From assembly GCA_900468805.1 (NCBI GenBank), contig UEIF01000029.1, positions 1 to 64,000 of the forward strand: a stretch of DNA of 64,000 bases, given 5' to 3'. The notes under the pieces are model-generated. The model was not told where the DNA came from. It was given only the letters and a program-made list of their open reading frames with translations, and did no database searches. The position numbers and the translations under genes were made by a program. This stretch comes from Hyphomicrobiales bacterium. Lineage in GTDB: Bacteria > Pseudomonadota > Alphaproteobacteria > Rhizobiales > Rhizobiaceae. Shown in pieces: positions 1 to 8,458 of this stretch (the first letter of the stretch is position 1; each line of letters starts with the position of its first letter).

Positions 1-366
1 CGGGCGCGAACACTGTCTTCCGAACTGCGCTGCATGGTCTGCCAGAACCAGTCGATCGACGATTCCAATGCCGATCTCGCCAAGGACCTGCGTCTGCTGG
101 TGCGCGAGCGCATCACCGATGGCGATAGTGACGAACAGGTGCTGAATTACATCGTCTCGCGCTACGGGGAGTTCGTGCTGCTGAAGCCGCGCGTCAGTGT
201 GCGCACGCTGCTGCTCTGGGGTGCGCCGGTGCTGCTGATCCTCGCCGGCGGCACCTCGCTCGTCGTCTTTGCACGCAAGCGGGCCGGCAAGCCCACCGGC
301 AGCAAGCTCACCGCAGAGGAGCAGGCAAGGCTCGCCGAGTTGCTGGATCCGACACCGCGACTTTGA
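1..366 (+). CDS. ccmH: Cytochrome c maturation protein CcmH/CycL (5' end outside window)
   Basis: The reading frame is open from base 1, so the gene enters from the left and only its last 121 codons are present. It carries the family signature around the redox pair: LRC-MV-C followed by QNQSIDDSNA and a charged stretch. A single C-terminal membrane span (about VRTLLLWGAPVLLILAGG) anchors it, with a short basic cytoplasmic tail. CcmH is the membrane-anchored thiol oxidoreductase that works with the heme lyase to keep apocytochrome c cysteines reduced for heme attachment in the periplasm. It usually ends the cycHJKL operon in rhizobia. An anaerobox overlaps its stop codon but serves the next gene. 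Confidence 0.93.
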   Translation, partial: RARTLSSELRCMVCQNQSIDDSNADLAKDLRLLVRERITDGDSDEQVLNYIVSRYGEFVLLKPRVSVRTLLLWGAPVLLILAGGTSLVVFARKRAGKPTGSKLTAEEQARLAELLDPTPRL

Positions 367-376
367 CGGAGGTCAA
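363..376 (+). promoter_or_regulatory. FNR/FixK-type anaerobox upstream of the CBS-BON gene
   Basis: The sequence is TTGAC-GGAG-GTCAA, an exact match to the FNR/FixK consensus TTGAY-N4-RTCAA. Its centre is about 72 bases before the chosen ATG at 442. A class II site (centred 41.5 bases before the start of transcription) would start the RNA near base 411, which fits. It overlaps the ccmH stop codon. Binding by FixK, FnrN or a related protein is inferred. Confidence 0.7.
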
Positions 377-441
377 GGTCGGTTCGTCCAAGCCATCCTA
401 CTCTCATGGTATCAGATGTTTCCGGAAAGGGAGGTGCACGC

Positions 442-1134
442 ATGCAGGCCAAGGATATTATGACGAGCAATGTGGTATCGATCAGCCCTGCGGCAGGGAT
501 CCGCCATGCCGTTGCGGTGATGATGCAAAACAATATCAGCGGGCTGCCTGTCGTTGACGACGAAGGGCGGGTCTGTGGGATTCTGACTGAAGGCGATCTA
601 TTGCTGCGTCGGGAGATCCGGCTTGCGCCGCGCATCGCGCGTAACACGGAGATTACCTCCGATGTCGATCTTGACCGCTACATTCGCGGCAATGGCTGGT
701 CCGTCAGGGATATCATGTCACGCGACGTTATCGTCGCCACCCCGGACAGCGAGGTTTCCGATATTGCCGAAAGCCTTGAGGTCCATCGCATCAAGCGTAT
801 TCCGATCGTTGAGGCCGGCCGGCTCGCGGGGATCGTCAGCCGGCGCGATATCCTCACTCTGATAACAGATGCGCCGACCCTCAGGTTGCCGCGCGAGGAT
901 GGCGCGATCCTGCTCGCGGTTCGCGCACGCCTGAAATACGATCTCGGCCTGACGCCGCAGAGGATCCGCGTCTCCGTCCATAACGGGCAGATCACACTCG
1001 AAGGAAATGTGGAAACCGACTTGCAGCGCCGTGCCGTACTGGCCCTCGTCGAGAATCTCGGATCGGGAGGCTGCCTTGATCGATTGCAGCTTGCAGCAGA
1101 TTCAGATCCGGACAAGCGGTCGCAACAGGCTTGA
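442..1134 (+). CDS. CBS-pair protein with C-terminal BON domain
   Basis: This is a 230-residue soluble protein. Two CBS motifs fill about residues 1-60 (MQAKDIMTSNVVSI, GLPVVDDEG) and 90-150 (VRDIMSRDVIVATPDSEVSD, RIPIVEAGRLAGIVSRRDIL). A BON domain follows at about 165-225 (RVSVHNGQITLEGNVET). CBS pairs usually sense adenine nucleotides; BON domains bind membranes or ligands. The ATG at 442 is chosen because AAGGGAGG lies seven bases upstream; an in-frame ATG at 406 has no such site. Proteins of this architecture are often induced under low oxygen in rhizobia, and the FNR/FixK box at 363-376 agrees. The precise ligand and target are unknown. Confidence 0.9.
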   Translation: MQAKDIMTSNVVSISPAAGIRHAVAVMMQNNISGLPVVDDEGRVCGILTEGDLLLRREIRLAPRIARNTEITSDVDLDRYIRGNGWSVRDIMSRDVIVATPDSEVSDIAESLEVHRIKRIPIVEAGRLAGIVSRRDILTLITDAPTLRLPREDGAILLAVRARLKYDLGLTPQRIRVSVHNGQITLEGNVETDLQRRAVLALVENLGSGGCLDRLQLAADSDPDKRSQQA

Positions 1135-1173
1135 GGTGAAGTCGCCGAGCCAGCTTTAGACGAGGGCTTCGGG

Positions 1174-1737
1174 TCAGTTGCCGGCAGCCAACGCCCTGTC
1201 GAGAGCGGGATCGATGCCTGCCGACAGGGCCTTTTCGTCGAGCGGGCCGACCTGTTTGAACAGGATGCGGCCGTCGCGCCCGATGACGAAGGTCTCCGGC
1301 ACGCCGTAGACCCCCCAGTTGATCGCCTCCCTGCCGGTCGGATCGACGCCGACGGCTGCGTAGGGGTTCCCGTTGTCGCGCAAGAAGGCCAGAGCGTTGC
1401 TGCTGTTATCCTTGTAATTGATGCCTATCAGCTTGATGCGCGGGTCCTTCGATAGCTGCATGAGCGCGGCATGTTCCTGCCGGCAGGGGATGCACCAGGA
1501 CGCGAACACGTTGACGATCGCGACCTGGCCGGAAAGGCCGCTATCCTGAAGTCCGGGAGACTGTAACCCGGCAAGCGGCGGCAGATCGATCGCAGGATGT
1601 GCCTGACCGATCAGTGCGGTAGGGAGGGCGGAGGGCGAATATCCTTCCACCGCCTGCCGATAAAGCATGCGCCCGGCGGCTCCGGCAATTGCCACAAAGA
1701 CGAGCAGCGGCACGGCGGCCAGAAGATAGTGGCGCAC
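1174..1737 (-). CDS. ccmG: Thiol:disulfide interchange protein CcmG/DsbE
   Basis: This is a 187-residue thioredoxin-fold protein tethered by an N-terminal membrane anchor (about residues 4-24). The active site WCIPC lies in VNVFASWCIPCRQEH, and the cis-proline loop is YGVPETFVIG. In cytochrome c biogenesis it passes electrons to CcmH and apocytochrome in the periplasm. Translation begins at a GTG that directly follows the ccmD stop codon with no gap, so the two are probably coupled. It is the last gene of a ccmC-ccmD-ccmG operon. A converging CBS-BON gene ends about 40 bases away. Confidence 0.95.
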   Translation of the reverse strand: MRHYLLAAVPLLVFVAIAGAAGRMLYRQAVEGYSPSALPTALIGQAHPAIDLPPLAGLQSPGLQDSGLSGQVAIVNVFASWCIPCRQEHAALMQLSKDPRIKLIGINYKDNSSNALAFLRDNGNPYAAVGVDPTGREAINWGVYGVPETFVIGRDGRILFKQVGPLDEKALSAGIDPALDRALAAGN

Positions 1738-1893
1738 CTAGCGGACCTCGCGCCGCGCGCGACGCCTGATTTTCGCCAGCGCCTCGACCTGCCGGCGATA
1801 GGTACGGCCGCGAAACCAGGTCATCGCGCTGATGGTGATCATGACGGTGAATGCGACCGTATAGGCTGCCAGCACATAGTCCCGATGTGTCAT
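1738..1893 (-). CDS. ccmD: Heme exporter protein CcmD
   Basis: This small 51-residue gene fits exactly between ccmC and ccmG. It starts MTHRDYVLAAYTVAF, has one membrane span, and ends in a very basic tail (YRRQVEALAKIRRRARREVR). That is the usual CcmD plan: a short periplasmic start, one helix, and a cytoplasmic arginine-rich coil. CcmD is needed to release holo-CcmE from the CcmABC complex. Its ATG directly follows the ccmC stop codon, with AAGGGAG eight bases upstream inside the end of ccmC. Confidence 0.93.
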   Translation of the reverse strand: MTHRDYVLAAYTVAFTVMITISAMTWFRGRTYRRQVEALAKIRRRARREVR

Positions 1894-2658
1894 TCAATTC
1901 TCCCTTTGCATTGCGGCCCGTGCGGCCAAGCGATGATGCGACATGAGTCTTCGCCGCCAGATCTCGTTCCTGATCGAGGCCATGTGGAGGGTGAAAAAGA
2001 GTGCTGTGAAGGCAAGGCCCATGGTCAGGAGCGGGCGAAGGAATTCGATGTCCAGAGCAGGGCCATCCAGCCTGAGCACGCTCGCCGGCTGATGCAATGT
2101 GTTCCACCAGTCGACCGAGAACTTGATGATCGGAATGTTGACGAAGCCCACGAGAACGAGGACCGCCGTAACACGAGCGGCGCGCGTCGGCTCGTCGATT
2201 GCACGGTTGATCGCCAATAGACCGAGATACATCAGGAAAAGCACGAACATCGAGGTCAGGCGTGCGTCCCACACCCACCAGGTTCCCCACATCGGCTTGC
2301 CCCAAATCGCGCCTGTGACGAGCGACACGAAGGTAAAGGCGGCGCCGATGGGTGCGGCGGCGCGCGCAGCGACATCGGCAAGTGGATGGCGCCATACCAG
2401 GGAGCCGATGGCGTTTGCGGTCATCACCGTATAGCAGAGCATCGCCATCCATGCCGCGGGCACATGGACATACATGATCCTGACGGTGTCACCCTGCTGG
2501 TAATCACCATCGGAAACAAAACTCAGATAAAGTCCAACAGCGAAACAGAGAACAGTGATGATCGAAAGTCCAGGCAGGGCCCGATCGGCCAGTTCCAGGA
2601 ATCTGGCGGGCTGCGCTAGCCCGGTGATGATATCTTTGATGCGTCTGACGTAGGTCAT
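1894..2658 (-). CDS. ccmC: Heme transporter/handling protein CcmC
   Basis: This 254-residue polytopic membrane protein has about six spans and the tryptophan-rich heme-handling WWD motif GTWWVWDARLTS between spans 3 and 4. Conserved histidines flank it (the MYVHVPAAW region and the WWNTLHQPAS region). CcmC loads heme onto CcmE. The operon continues with ccmD and ccmG without gaps. No ccmA or ccmB lies upstream, where they usually sit in rhizobia; instead there is a divergent ABC exporter. An anaerobox lies 34-47 bases upstream of the ATG. Confidence 0.95.
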   Translation of the reverse strand: MTYVRRIKDIITGLAQPARFLELADRALPGLSIITVLCFAVGLYLSFVSDGDYQQGDTVRIMYVHVPAAWMAMLCYTVMTANAIGSLVWRHPLADVAARAAAPIGAAFTFVSLVTGAIWGKPMWGTWWVWDARLTSMFVLFLMYLGLLAINRAIDEPTRAARVTAVLVLVGFVNIPIIKFSVDWWNTLHQPASVLRLDGPALDIEFLRPLLTMGLAFTALFFTLHMASIRNEIWRRRLMSHHRLAARAAMQREN

Positions 2659-2691
2659 GGCCCGCTCTAGCGTCTAGCGCCGTTGGTTTAT

Positions 2692-2705
2692 TTGACCCGG
2701 ATCAA
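2692..2705 (-). promoter_or_regulatory. FNR/FixK-type anaerobox upstream of ccmC
   Basis: On the minus strand the site reads TTGAT-CCGG-GTCAA, an exact consensus match. The centre is about 40 bases from the ccmC ATG. A classical class II position would therefore put the RNA start almost at the start codon, implying a very short leader. Alternatively the box may act from a different distance or help the divergent exporter gene. Function is inferred. Confidence 0.65.
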
Positions 2706-2852
2706 ACTGCGACCGGTGGGGCGGTCATACACCTGTCGTTTCGCCCGTCCGCTAGCACGATCCAGTCCCGGCTGTGGGGTGCAGCAGGGCTTATCGCGAC
2801 ATACTGGTGGGACCTTCTGCCGCGGGAAGGCTCCGGCGGAACCGACCGGTAA

Positions 2853-2866
2853 TTGATCGCGGTCAA
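2853..2866 (+). promoter_or_regulatory. FNR/FixK-type anaerobox upstream of the ABC exporter
   Basis: The site TTGAT-CGCG-GTCAA matches the consensus exactly and is centred about 67 bases before the chosen ATG at 2927. Class II activation would start RNA near base 2901. A longer reading frame for the exporter begins at 2774, but it would place this box inside the coding region, which argues for the downstream start. Confidence 0.68.
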
Positions 2867-2926
2867 AGACTGTCGCCGCGCCAGTGCCAAAAAGGAGGCA
2901 TTCCAGTCCAGGAGACCCTCACCTTG

Positions 2927-4777
2927 ATGATTGCCGCGCACGACCGATCTGCCGCTCCTCCCACCGACGTGACTGCAGGCTCCCGACCGCGGTCCGGAAA
3001 AAAGAGGCCTGATGTCTCCGGCCTCGTCCGGTTGCTGCCCATGTTGCGGCCTCACCGGGGCTTGCTGCTATTGGTGCTCGTTTCGCTGGCGGCGGCGGCT
3101 ATGATCTCGCTTGCACTGCCGATGGCCGTCCGCCGGATGATCGACCACGGTTTCGGACAGTCCGACGGTGGCTTCGTCAACAGCTATTTCCTGATGCTTC
3201 TTGCGCTTGCTGTCGCACTCGCCGTCGCAAGCGCTTGCCGATATTATTTCGTTACGACGCTTGGCGAGCGCATCGTCAGCGACCTGCGTGTGAAAACCTT
3301 CCGCAACGTAACGCGTTTGCCGGCGAGCTTTTTTGACGCCAACAAATCCGGCGACATCGCATCACGGCTGACGGCGGATGCCGCGCAAATCAAGTCCGCA
3401 TTGAACCTCGCCGCATCGGTGGCCCTGCGCAATTCGTTGCTGTGTCTCGGTGCGCTGGTGATGATGTTCGTCACGAGCCCGGGACTTTCCGCCATCATTT
3501 TGGGTGCCATCCCGCTCGTCGTCGCGCCGCTTGTCCTATTCGGCCGCTCGGTTCGCAAAAAATCGCGTGCAGCCCAGGACGCTCTTGCTATCGCGTCCGC
3601 TTTTGCCAGCGAGATGATCGCCGGAAGTCGGACGGTGCAGGCCTTCAACGGGGAGGCGGCGGCCAGCGAGAGATATGCTGATGACGTCGAGGCGTCCTAT
3701 CGTAGTGCCGTCTTTGCCGCCCGATCGCGCGCGCTCCTGACCGCTGTTGCCATTGCGCTGATTTTCGGAAGCGTCGTCGGGGTTCTCTGGATCGGCGCTC
3801 ACAATCTGCTATCCGGAACGCTGTCGGCGGGCAGCCTGAGCCAATTCCTGCTCTATTCCGTCATTGCTGCCGGATCGCTCGGATCGCTATCTGAGGTCTG
3901 GGGTGAACTGGCGCAGGCGGCAGGTTCCGCCGAACGTCTTTTCGAACTGCTCGATGAAGATGCCGGCGAGCGCGACCCGGTGTCACGCGCTCCGCTCGGC
4001 CAACCCGCAAAAGGCGCGATCGAAATCCGGGATCTGCATTTTGCCTATCCGGGAGCTCCGGACAGGCAAGTCCTCGCGGGCCTGTCGATGAGCGTCCGGC
4101 CCGGCGAGACAGTCGCGCTTGTGGGTGCCTCCGGCTCGGGCAAGAGCACGGTCTTTTCGCTGCTGCTCGGTTTCTACAAGGATTATTCCGGCGACATTTC
4201 GCTCGATGGCTGCGATGTGCGCACAACCGCCACCGCTGCAGTTCGAGGGGAAATTGCTATCGTGCCGCAAGATGTGACCATCTTCGCGACGACCGTCGCA
4301 GAAAATATCAGTCTCGGAAGACCTGACGCGTCAGAGGACGAGATCGCGGCTGCAGCGACCACGGCAAGGGCGCACGGATTTATTTCCGAGTTGGCGGACG
4401 GCTATCGCACCGTGGTCGGCGAGCGCGGTCTCACCCTGTCGGGCGGTCAGCGGCAAAGGCTTGCGATCGCCCGTGCCGTTCTGAAGAACGCGCCGATCCT
4501 TTTGCTGGATGAGGCCACGGCATCTCTCGACGCCGAAAACGAAATGCTGGTGCAAAGGGGGCTCGACGAATTGATGTGCAACCGCACGACGATTGTCATC
4601 GCGCATCGGCTTGCCACGGTTCTCAAGGCGGATCGAATCCTGGTGATCGACGGCGGCCGGGTGATCGAGGAGGGGACGCACGCCACGTTGATCCGCAAGG
4701 GCGGAGCATATTCCAAGCTTGCCGAATTGCAGTTCGATCTCTCGGGGTCGGCAGCCTTGGAGCATGATGCGGCGTGA
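2927..4777 (+). CDS. ABC exporter, fused membrane and ATPase domains (MsbA/LmrA-like half transporter)
   Basis: This 616-residue half transporter has an N-terminal six-span exporter domain (about residues 35-330). The ATPase domain follows, with Walker A GASGSGKST near residue 400, signature LSGGQRQR, Walker B ILLLDEATA and the switch histidine in IVIAHRL. It would work as a homodimer in the inner membrane, driving out lipids, peptides or drugs; the substrate cannot be told. The ATG at 2927 is preferred (AGGAG 12 bases upstream, TTG at 2924 also possible) because a start at 2774 would span an anaerobox and lacks exporter-like sequence. It is divergent from ccmCDG and may share its oxygen control. 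Confidence 0.88.
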   Translation: MIAAHDRSAAPPTDVTAGSRPRSGKKRPDVSGLVRLLPMLRPHRGLLLLVLVSLAAAAMISLALPMAVRRMIDHGFGQSDGGFVNSYFLMLLALAVALAVASACRYYFVTTLGERIVSDLRVKTFRNVTRLPASFFDANKSGDIASRLTADAAQIKSALNLAASVALRNSLLCLGALVMMFVTSPGLSAIILGAIPLVVAPLVLFGRSVRKKSRAAQDALAIASAFASEMIAGSRTVQAFNGEAAASERYADDVEASYRSAVFAARSRALLTAVAIALIFGSVVGVLWIGAHNLLSGTLSAGSLSQFLLYSVIAAGSLGSLSEVWGELAQAAGSAERLFELLDEDAGERDPVSRAPLGQPAKGAIEIRDLHFAYPGAPDRQVLAGLSMSVRPGETVALVGASGSGKSTVFSLLLGFYKDYSGDISLDGCDVRTTATAAVRGEIAIVPQDVTIFATTVAENISLGRPDASEDEIAAAATTARAHGFISELADGYRTVVGERGLTLSGGQRQRLAIARAVLKNAPILLLDEATASLDAENEMLVQRGLDELMCNRTTIVIAHRLATVLKADRILVIDGGRVIEEGTHATLIRKGGAYSKLAELQFDLSGSAALEHDAA

Positions 4778-4867
4778 GCGTTGCCTAGTCGACCGCCCCA
4801 TCAGGGACCGGCGTCGTGGGTGAGATCATTCATTCTCGGCCCGGTCGCCGCCCGCTACGGAAGCCGT

Positions 4868-6058
4868 CTATCCGAATGACTGGAGGGGTCTCGTGACGCC
4901 TCCGACAGATTCGAAATCGAACATCTTCTGCGTTACCAACGCTGCGGCGCCGCGTGCCCATGAATTGTCCTCCCAATCGGGAAGAATGGGGGGTGGCATC
5001 CTGAAGGTTCTAAGTGCCAAGGCCTCCTGCAGAGGCGCCAGAAAGTGTTCGCCGAGTGAAACTGCTTCTCCGCCCGCCACGACCACTTCCGGATCCGTCA
5101 CATTGACGAGATTGGCGAGAGCCGTTCCGATACTGCGCCCTGAATCCTCGACGATCCGGACAGCCGTCGGATCCTCTGCAGCAAGCGCCTGGCGCAACTC
5201 GGGCGTGCCCAGATCCCGGCCCCCACCCGTCGCCTCATGCCAGCGCCGCAACATCGAGGCCTCGGAATGGTAGGCCATCAGGCAGCCGCGCTTGCCGCAT
5301 TCGCAGAGGCGGCCGTTCTCCTCGTAGAGCGTATGTCCGAACTTGCCGGCTGCGCCATTGGCGCCGCGATAGAGCTTGCCCTCGATGACGAGGGCGCAGC
5401 TGATGCCGACGCCGACCGCCAGCACCGCCATGTTGCGATGCTGCCGGCCGAGGCCGAACAGCTGCTGTGCGATGGCGTAGGCGTTAGTATCGTCCTCGAG
5501 CCAGACGGGAACATTCGCACGATTGGCGAGAAGGGATGCCAGCGGAACGTTGTCCCAAGCGAAGCGGTGGCTTCTGATGCACATCGTCTGCTCGTTGTTG
5601 ATGACGCCCGGCATCGATATGCCGATGCCTGTAAGCTTAGCATGCGTGCGTCCCGCAAGCCTGATGAGCCTCGGCACCGTTGCGGCCAGCAGGTCTGCGA
5701 CATCATCCGGCGCGCGGCTGGGCATCGGGATCCTGATGGCGGCGAGAGGGCTCGTCGCCAGGTCGGTCGCGACGCATTCCACTGTATCGGCCATGAGCTT
5801 GAAGCCAATCGCCAGCCCGTGCCCGTAATTGATCTCCACGGGGATGGGACGACGACCGGTGAAGCTGGAAACCGCCTCTCCCTCGGCGACGATGCCTTCC
5901 TCCACGAGATCACCGACGACGAAGGTGACGGCTGCCGGACTGAGCTGAGTGATCGTTGCCAACTCGGCACGGCTTTTGGGCCCTTCCTGCCTGAGCAGGT
6001 TCAAGATCAGACGGCGGTTCATGGCCCTGGCAGTCGTCTGGTCACCTTTGAGCTTCAC
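4868..6058 (-). CDS. ROK-family transcriptional repressor
   Basis: This 396-residue protein has an N-terminal winged helix (NRRLILNLLRQEGPKSRAEL, residues 14-33) and a sugar-kinase-like ROK domain. EDDTNA (188-193), the glycine-rich VGVGIS loop and the zinc-binding motif CECGKRGC (252-259) are all present, as in NagC, Mlc and XylR. It is transcribed divergently from the beta-galactoside import operon and very likely represses it until a sugar binds. The perfect inverted repeat at 6070-6086, eleven bases before its start codon, is the best operator candidate and would also give autoregulation. Confidence 0.9.
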   Translation of the reverse strand: MKLKGDQTTARAMNRRLILNLLRQEGPKSRAELATITQLSPAAVTFVVGDLVEEGIVAEGEAVSSFTGRRPIPVEINYGHGLAIGFKLMADTVECVATDLATSPLAAIRIPMPSRAPDDVADLLAATVPRLIRLAGRTHAKLTGIGISMPGVINNEQTMCIRSHRFAWDNVPLASLLANRANVPVWLEDDTNAYAIAQQLFGLGRQHRNMAVLAVGVGISCALVIEGKLYRGANGAAGKFGHTLYEENGRLCECGKRGCLMAYHSEASMLRRWHEATGGGRDLGTPELRQALAAEDPTAVRIVEDSGRSIGTALANLVNVTDPEVVVAGGEAVSLGEHFLAPLQEALALRTFRMPPPILPDWEDNSWARGAAALVTQKMFDFESVGGVTRPLQSFG

Positions 6059-6069
6059 GGCCGAGTTCC

Positions 6070-6086
6070 TTTATTTTGTAAATAAA
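6070..6086. promoter_or_regulatory. Probable ROK operator, perfect inverted repeat
   Basis: The sequence TTTATTT-TGT-AAATAAA is a perfect 7-base inverted repeat in an otherwise GC-rich region, 11 bases before the ROK gene. A possible promoter for the import operon, TTGCGA (6090-6095) with a CATAAC element 16 bases later, lies just beyond it. AT-rich palindromes of this kind are typical ROK sites. Binding is inferred. Confidence 0.6.
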
Positions 6087-6230
6087 CTATTGCGACGCTT
6101 CCTGATCTATGCATAACTTTGCCTCGTCGATCAACTCGGAATGTGGAGATCGACACGTTGAATGCCCGGCGTCCCCGTTGTGGAGGACGGCCGCCGGGAC
6201 GTGTTGATCTGCTCAACTGGGAGGAATTCA

Positions 6231-7505
6231 ATGGCATTTTCCAAGCATTTTTCGTCGACCACTCGCCGCACCTTTCTGAAGGGCGCGGGCATGGTATCTG
6301 CGGCCGCGGTCGCAGGCGGCTTTCCGATCCCGGCAATTGCCCAGGCCCAGGAAGTCAACGTGATCTCAGCTGAAAGCAACGGCAAAGGGCTCGAAGCGCT
6401 GAAGAAGATCGCCGAGGATTTCGGCAAGCAGGCTGGTACGAAGGTCGTCATCAACAATATGGACCACGAGGCCCACAAGACGGCGATCCGCAATTATCTG
6501 ACGGCAGGTGCGCCGGATGTCTGCTTCTGGTTCTCGGGCAATCGCATGCGGGCCTTCGTCAAGCGAGGCCTGTTCGATGACATCTCGGATCTGTTCGAAA
6601 AGGAAAAATACAAGGACGTTCTCGGCGCAAGCACGGGCGCGGTTACGGTCGACAACAAGCAGTACGGTCTGCCCACCGGCGGCACGCTCTGGGGCATGTT
6701 CTACCGGAAGGATGTCTTCGATCAGAACGGGCTGACGGTACCGACGACGGCAGACGAATTCTCGGCCTATTGCGACAAGGCCAAGGCCGCCGGGCTGACA
6801 CCGGTCGCCATGGGCACGAAGGAGCTCTGGCCGGCTGCCGGCTGGTTCGATCAGATGAATCTTCGCATCAACGGTCTCGACAAGCACATGGCGTTGATGG
6901 ACGGGCAGATGAGCTATCTCGATCCCGCCCTGACGCCGGTCTTCGATCAGTGGGAAGCCATGATCAAGAAAGAGGTCTTCACGCAGAACCACACGTCTTT
7001 CGGCTGGCAGGAAGCCGCAGCCTTGCTCGCGCAGAAAAAGGCCGGGATGATGAACCTCGGTGCCTTCCTGCGCTCCGCCTTCACGGACGCGGATCTGCCG
7101 CAATTGACCTTTGCTCCTTTTGCCACCCTCGATGCCAAGGTCCCCCGGTTCGAGGAATTCTCGCTGAACTCGGTCCATATTCCGACGAACGGCAAGAACA
7201 AGCAGGGTGCGCGCGAATTTCTGGCCTATTTCTACAAGCCGGAAAATCTCGCAGCCTATCTGGAGCCTGGTGGTAACGTGCCGCCACGCAGCGACCTGCC
7301 GCCAAGCAAGGATCCACTGGTCAACGCCGCGGTTGAGTCCTTGAAACAGGTCAAGGGAACCTCACAATATTACGACCGCGACAGCGACCCGGATATGGCG
7401 CAGGCAGGTCTGGTGGGCTTCCAGGAGTTCATGGCCAAACCCGACCGCCGTCAGGCGATCCTGCAGCGCCTCGAAGGTACCCGCAAGCGTATCTACAAGA
7501 TCTAG
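6231..7505 (+). CDS. Sugar ABC transporter substrate-binding protein (family 1)
   Basis: This 424-residue exported protein has a twin-arginine signal peptide (TTRRTFLKGAGMVSAAAVAGG) and an AIAQAQE cleavage region. The mature part is a two-lobe carbohydrate-binding protein with an aromatic-rich cleft (MFYRKDVFDQNG, WPAAGWFDQMNLRINGLD, ARE FLAYFYKPE). The ATG at 6231 is chosen for GGGAGGA six bases upstream; in-frame codons back to 6162 lack a ribosome site. It heads an operon with two permeases, an ATPase and a GH42 enzyme, so a beta-galactoside is the likely cargo. Confidence 0.92.
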   Translation: MAFSKHFSSTTRRTFLKGAGMVSAAAVAGGFPIPAIAQAQEVNVISAESNGKGLEALKKIAEDFGKQAGTKVVINNMDHEAHKTAIRNYLTAGAPDVCFWFSGNRMRAFVKRGLFDDISDLFEKEKYKDVLGASTGAVTVDNKQYGLPTGGTLWGMFYRKDVFDQNGLTVPTTADEFSAYCDKAKAAGLTPVAMGTKELWPAAGWFDQMNLRINGLDKHMALMDGQMSYLDPALTPVFDQWEAMIKKEVFTQNHTSFGWQEAAALLAQKKAGMMNLGAFLRSAFTDADLPQLTFAPFATLDAKVPRFEEFSLNSVHIPTNGKNKQGAREFLAYFYKPENLAAYLEPGGNVPPRSDLPPSKDPLVNAAVESLKQVKGTSQYYDRDSDPDMAQAGLVGFQEFMAKPDRRQAILQRLEGTRKRIYKI

Positions 7506-7522
7506 TTCTCCTCCCGGCGACC

Positions 7523-7548
7523 AGGAGCGGAACCGCGGTTCCGCTCCT
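7523..7548 (+). terminator. Intercistronic hairpin after the binding-protein gene
   Basis: A perfect 26-base palindrome (13-base arms, centre between 7535 and 7536) lies between the binding-protein stop and the first permease. There is no run of T after it, so it is more likely an RNA-stabilising or partial-attenuation hairpin than a full terminator, as known after malE. It would let binding protein be made in excess over permease. Confidence 0.6.
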
Positions 7549-7573
7549 TCTATCCTCCATGAGGTTCTGGACA

Positions 7574-8458
7574 ATGTTGATGTTATGGCGCCGCCAGCGT
7601 TGGTGGCTCACCCCGACTATGCTTATCGCTCCGGCCATGATCCTGTTCTTCACGGTCATCCTGCTGTCGGCCGTCCGCAGCCTCTGGATCAGTCTCCACG
7701 ACTGGGATGGAATGGGTCCGATGACGTGGATCGGTTTCGGCAATTATGTCGAACTCTACAACGATCCGCAGTTCTACACCTCCTTGAAGAACAATCTGAT
7801 CTGGCTGGTGATGTTCATGGCCGCGCCGCCGCTCGGGCTGGCGATCGCGCTGCTCGTCAACCAGAAGATCCGCGGCATGCGTTTTTTGAAGTCGCTCTTC
7901 TTCATTCCGCTCGTGCTCGCCTCCGTCACTGTCGGCGTGGTCTTTACCTGGGTCTACACACCGGAGTTCGGGCTTCTTGCGCTGATCTTCAGGGCATTTG
8001 GGGCAACCGCGCCTGCCGTGCTTTCGGACGAACATTTCGTCACCTTCGCGATCGTCATCGCAGCCCTCTGGCCGCAGATCACCTTCTGCATGGTGCTCTA
8101 TCTCGCCGGCCTCAACAACTTAAGCGAGGAGCTTATCGGCGCCGGGCGTGTCGATGGCGCGAAGGGATGGAACATGCTCTGGCACATTGTTCTTCCGCAA
8201 CTGACGCAGGTCACATTCATCGCGATCGCGGTCACCGTCGTCGGCGCTCTTCGATCCTTCGACATGGTGTCGGTGATGACGCGAGGCGGACCTTTCGGCT
8301 CCTCGTCAGTGCTCGCCTACCAGATGTTCGAGCAGTCCATCTTCTCCTACCGCTTCGGATATGGCGCGGCGATCGCATCGGTCCTGTTCGTGATCATGGC
8401 GGTATTCATCGTCTGGTATCTGTCGCGGATCGTCCGCACCGAAGAAAGGGGCAGCTGA
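7574..8458 (+). CDS. Sugar ABC transporter permease (MalF/UgpA type)
   Basis: This 294-residue inner-membrane protein has six predicted spans and the EAA loop LIGAGRVDGAKGWNMLWHIVLPQL that docks on the ATPase. The ATG at 7574 has GAGG ten bases upstream; an ATG at 7559 gives five more residues without a clear ribosome site. It overlaps the next permease by one base, showing translational coupling. It pairs with the gene at 8458 to form the channel. Confidence 0.9.
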   Translation: MLMLWRRQRWWLTPTMLIAPAMILFFTVILLSAVRSLWISLHDWDGMGPMTWIGFGNYVELYNDPQFYTSLKNNLIWLVMFMAAPPLGLAIALLVNQKIRGMRFLKSLFFIPLVLASVTVGVVFTWVYTPEFGLLALIFRAFGATAPAVLSDEHFVTFAIVIAALWPQITFCMVLYLAGLNNLSEELIGAGRVDGAKGWNMLWHIVLPQLTQVTFIAIAVTVVGALRSFDMVSVMTRGGPFGSSSVLAYQMFEQSIFSYRFGYGAAIASVLFVIMAVFIVWYLSRIVRTEERGS

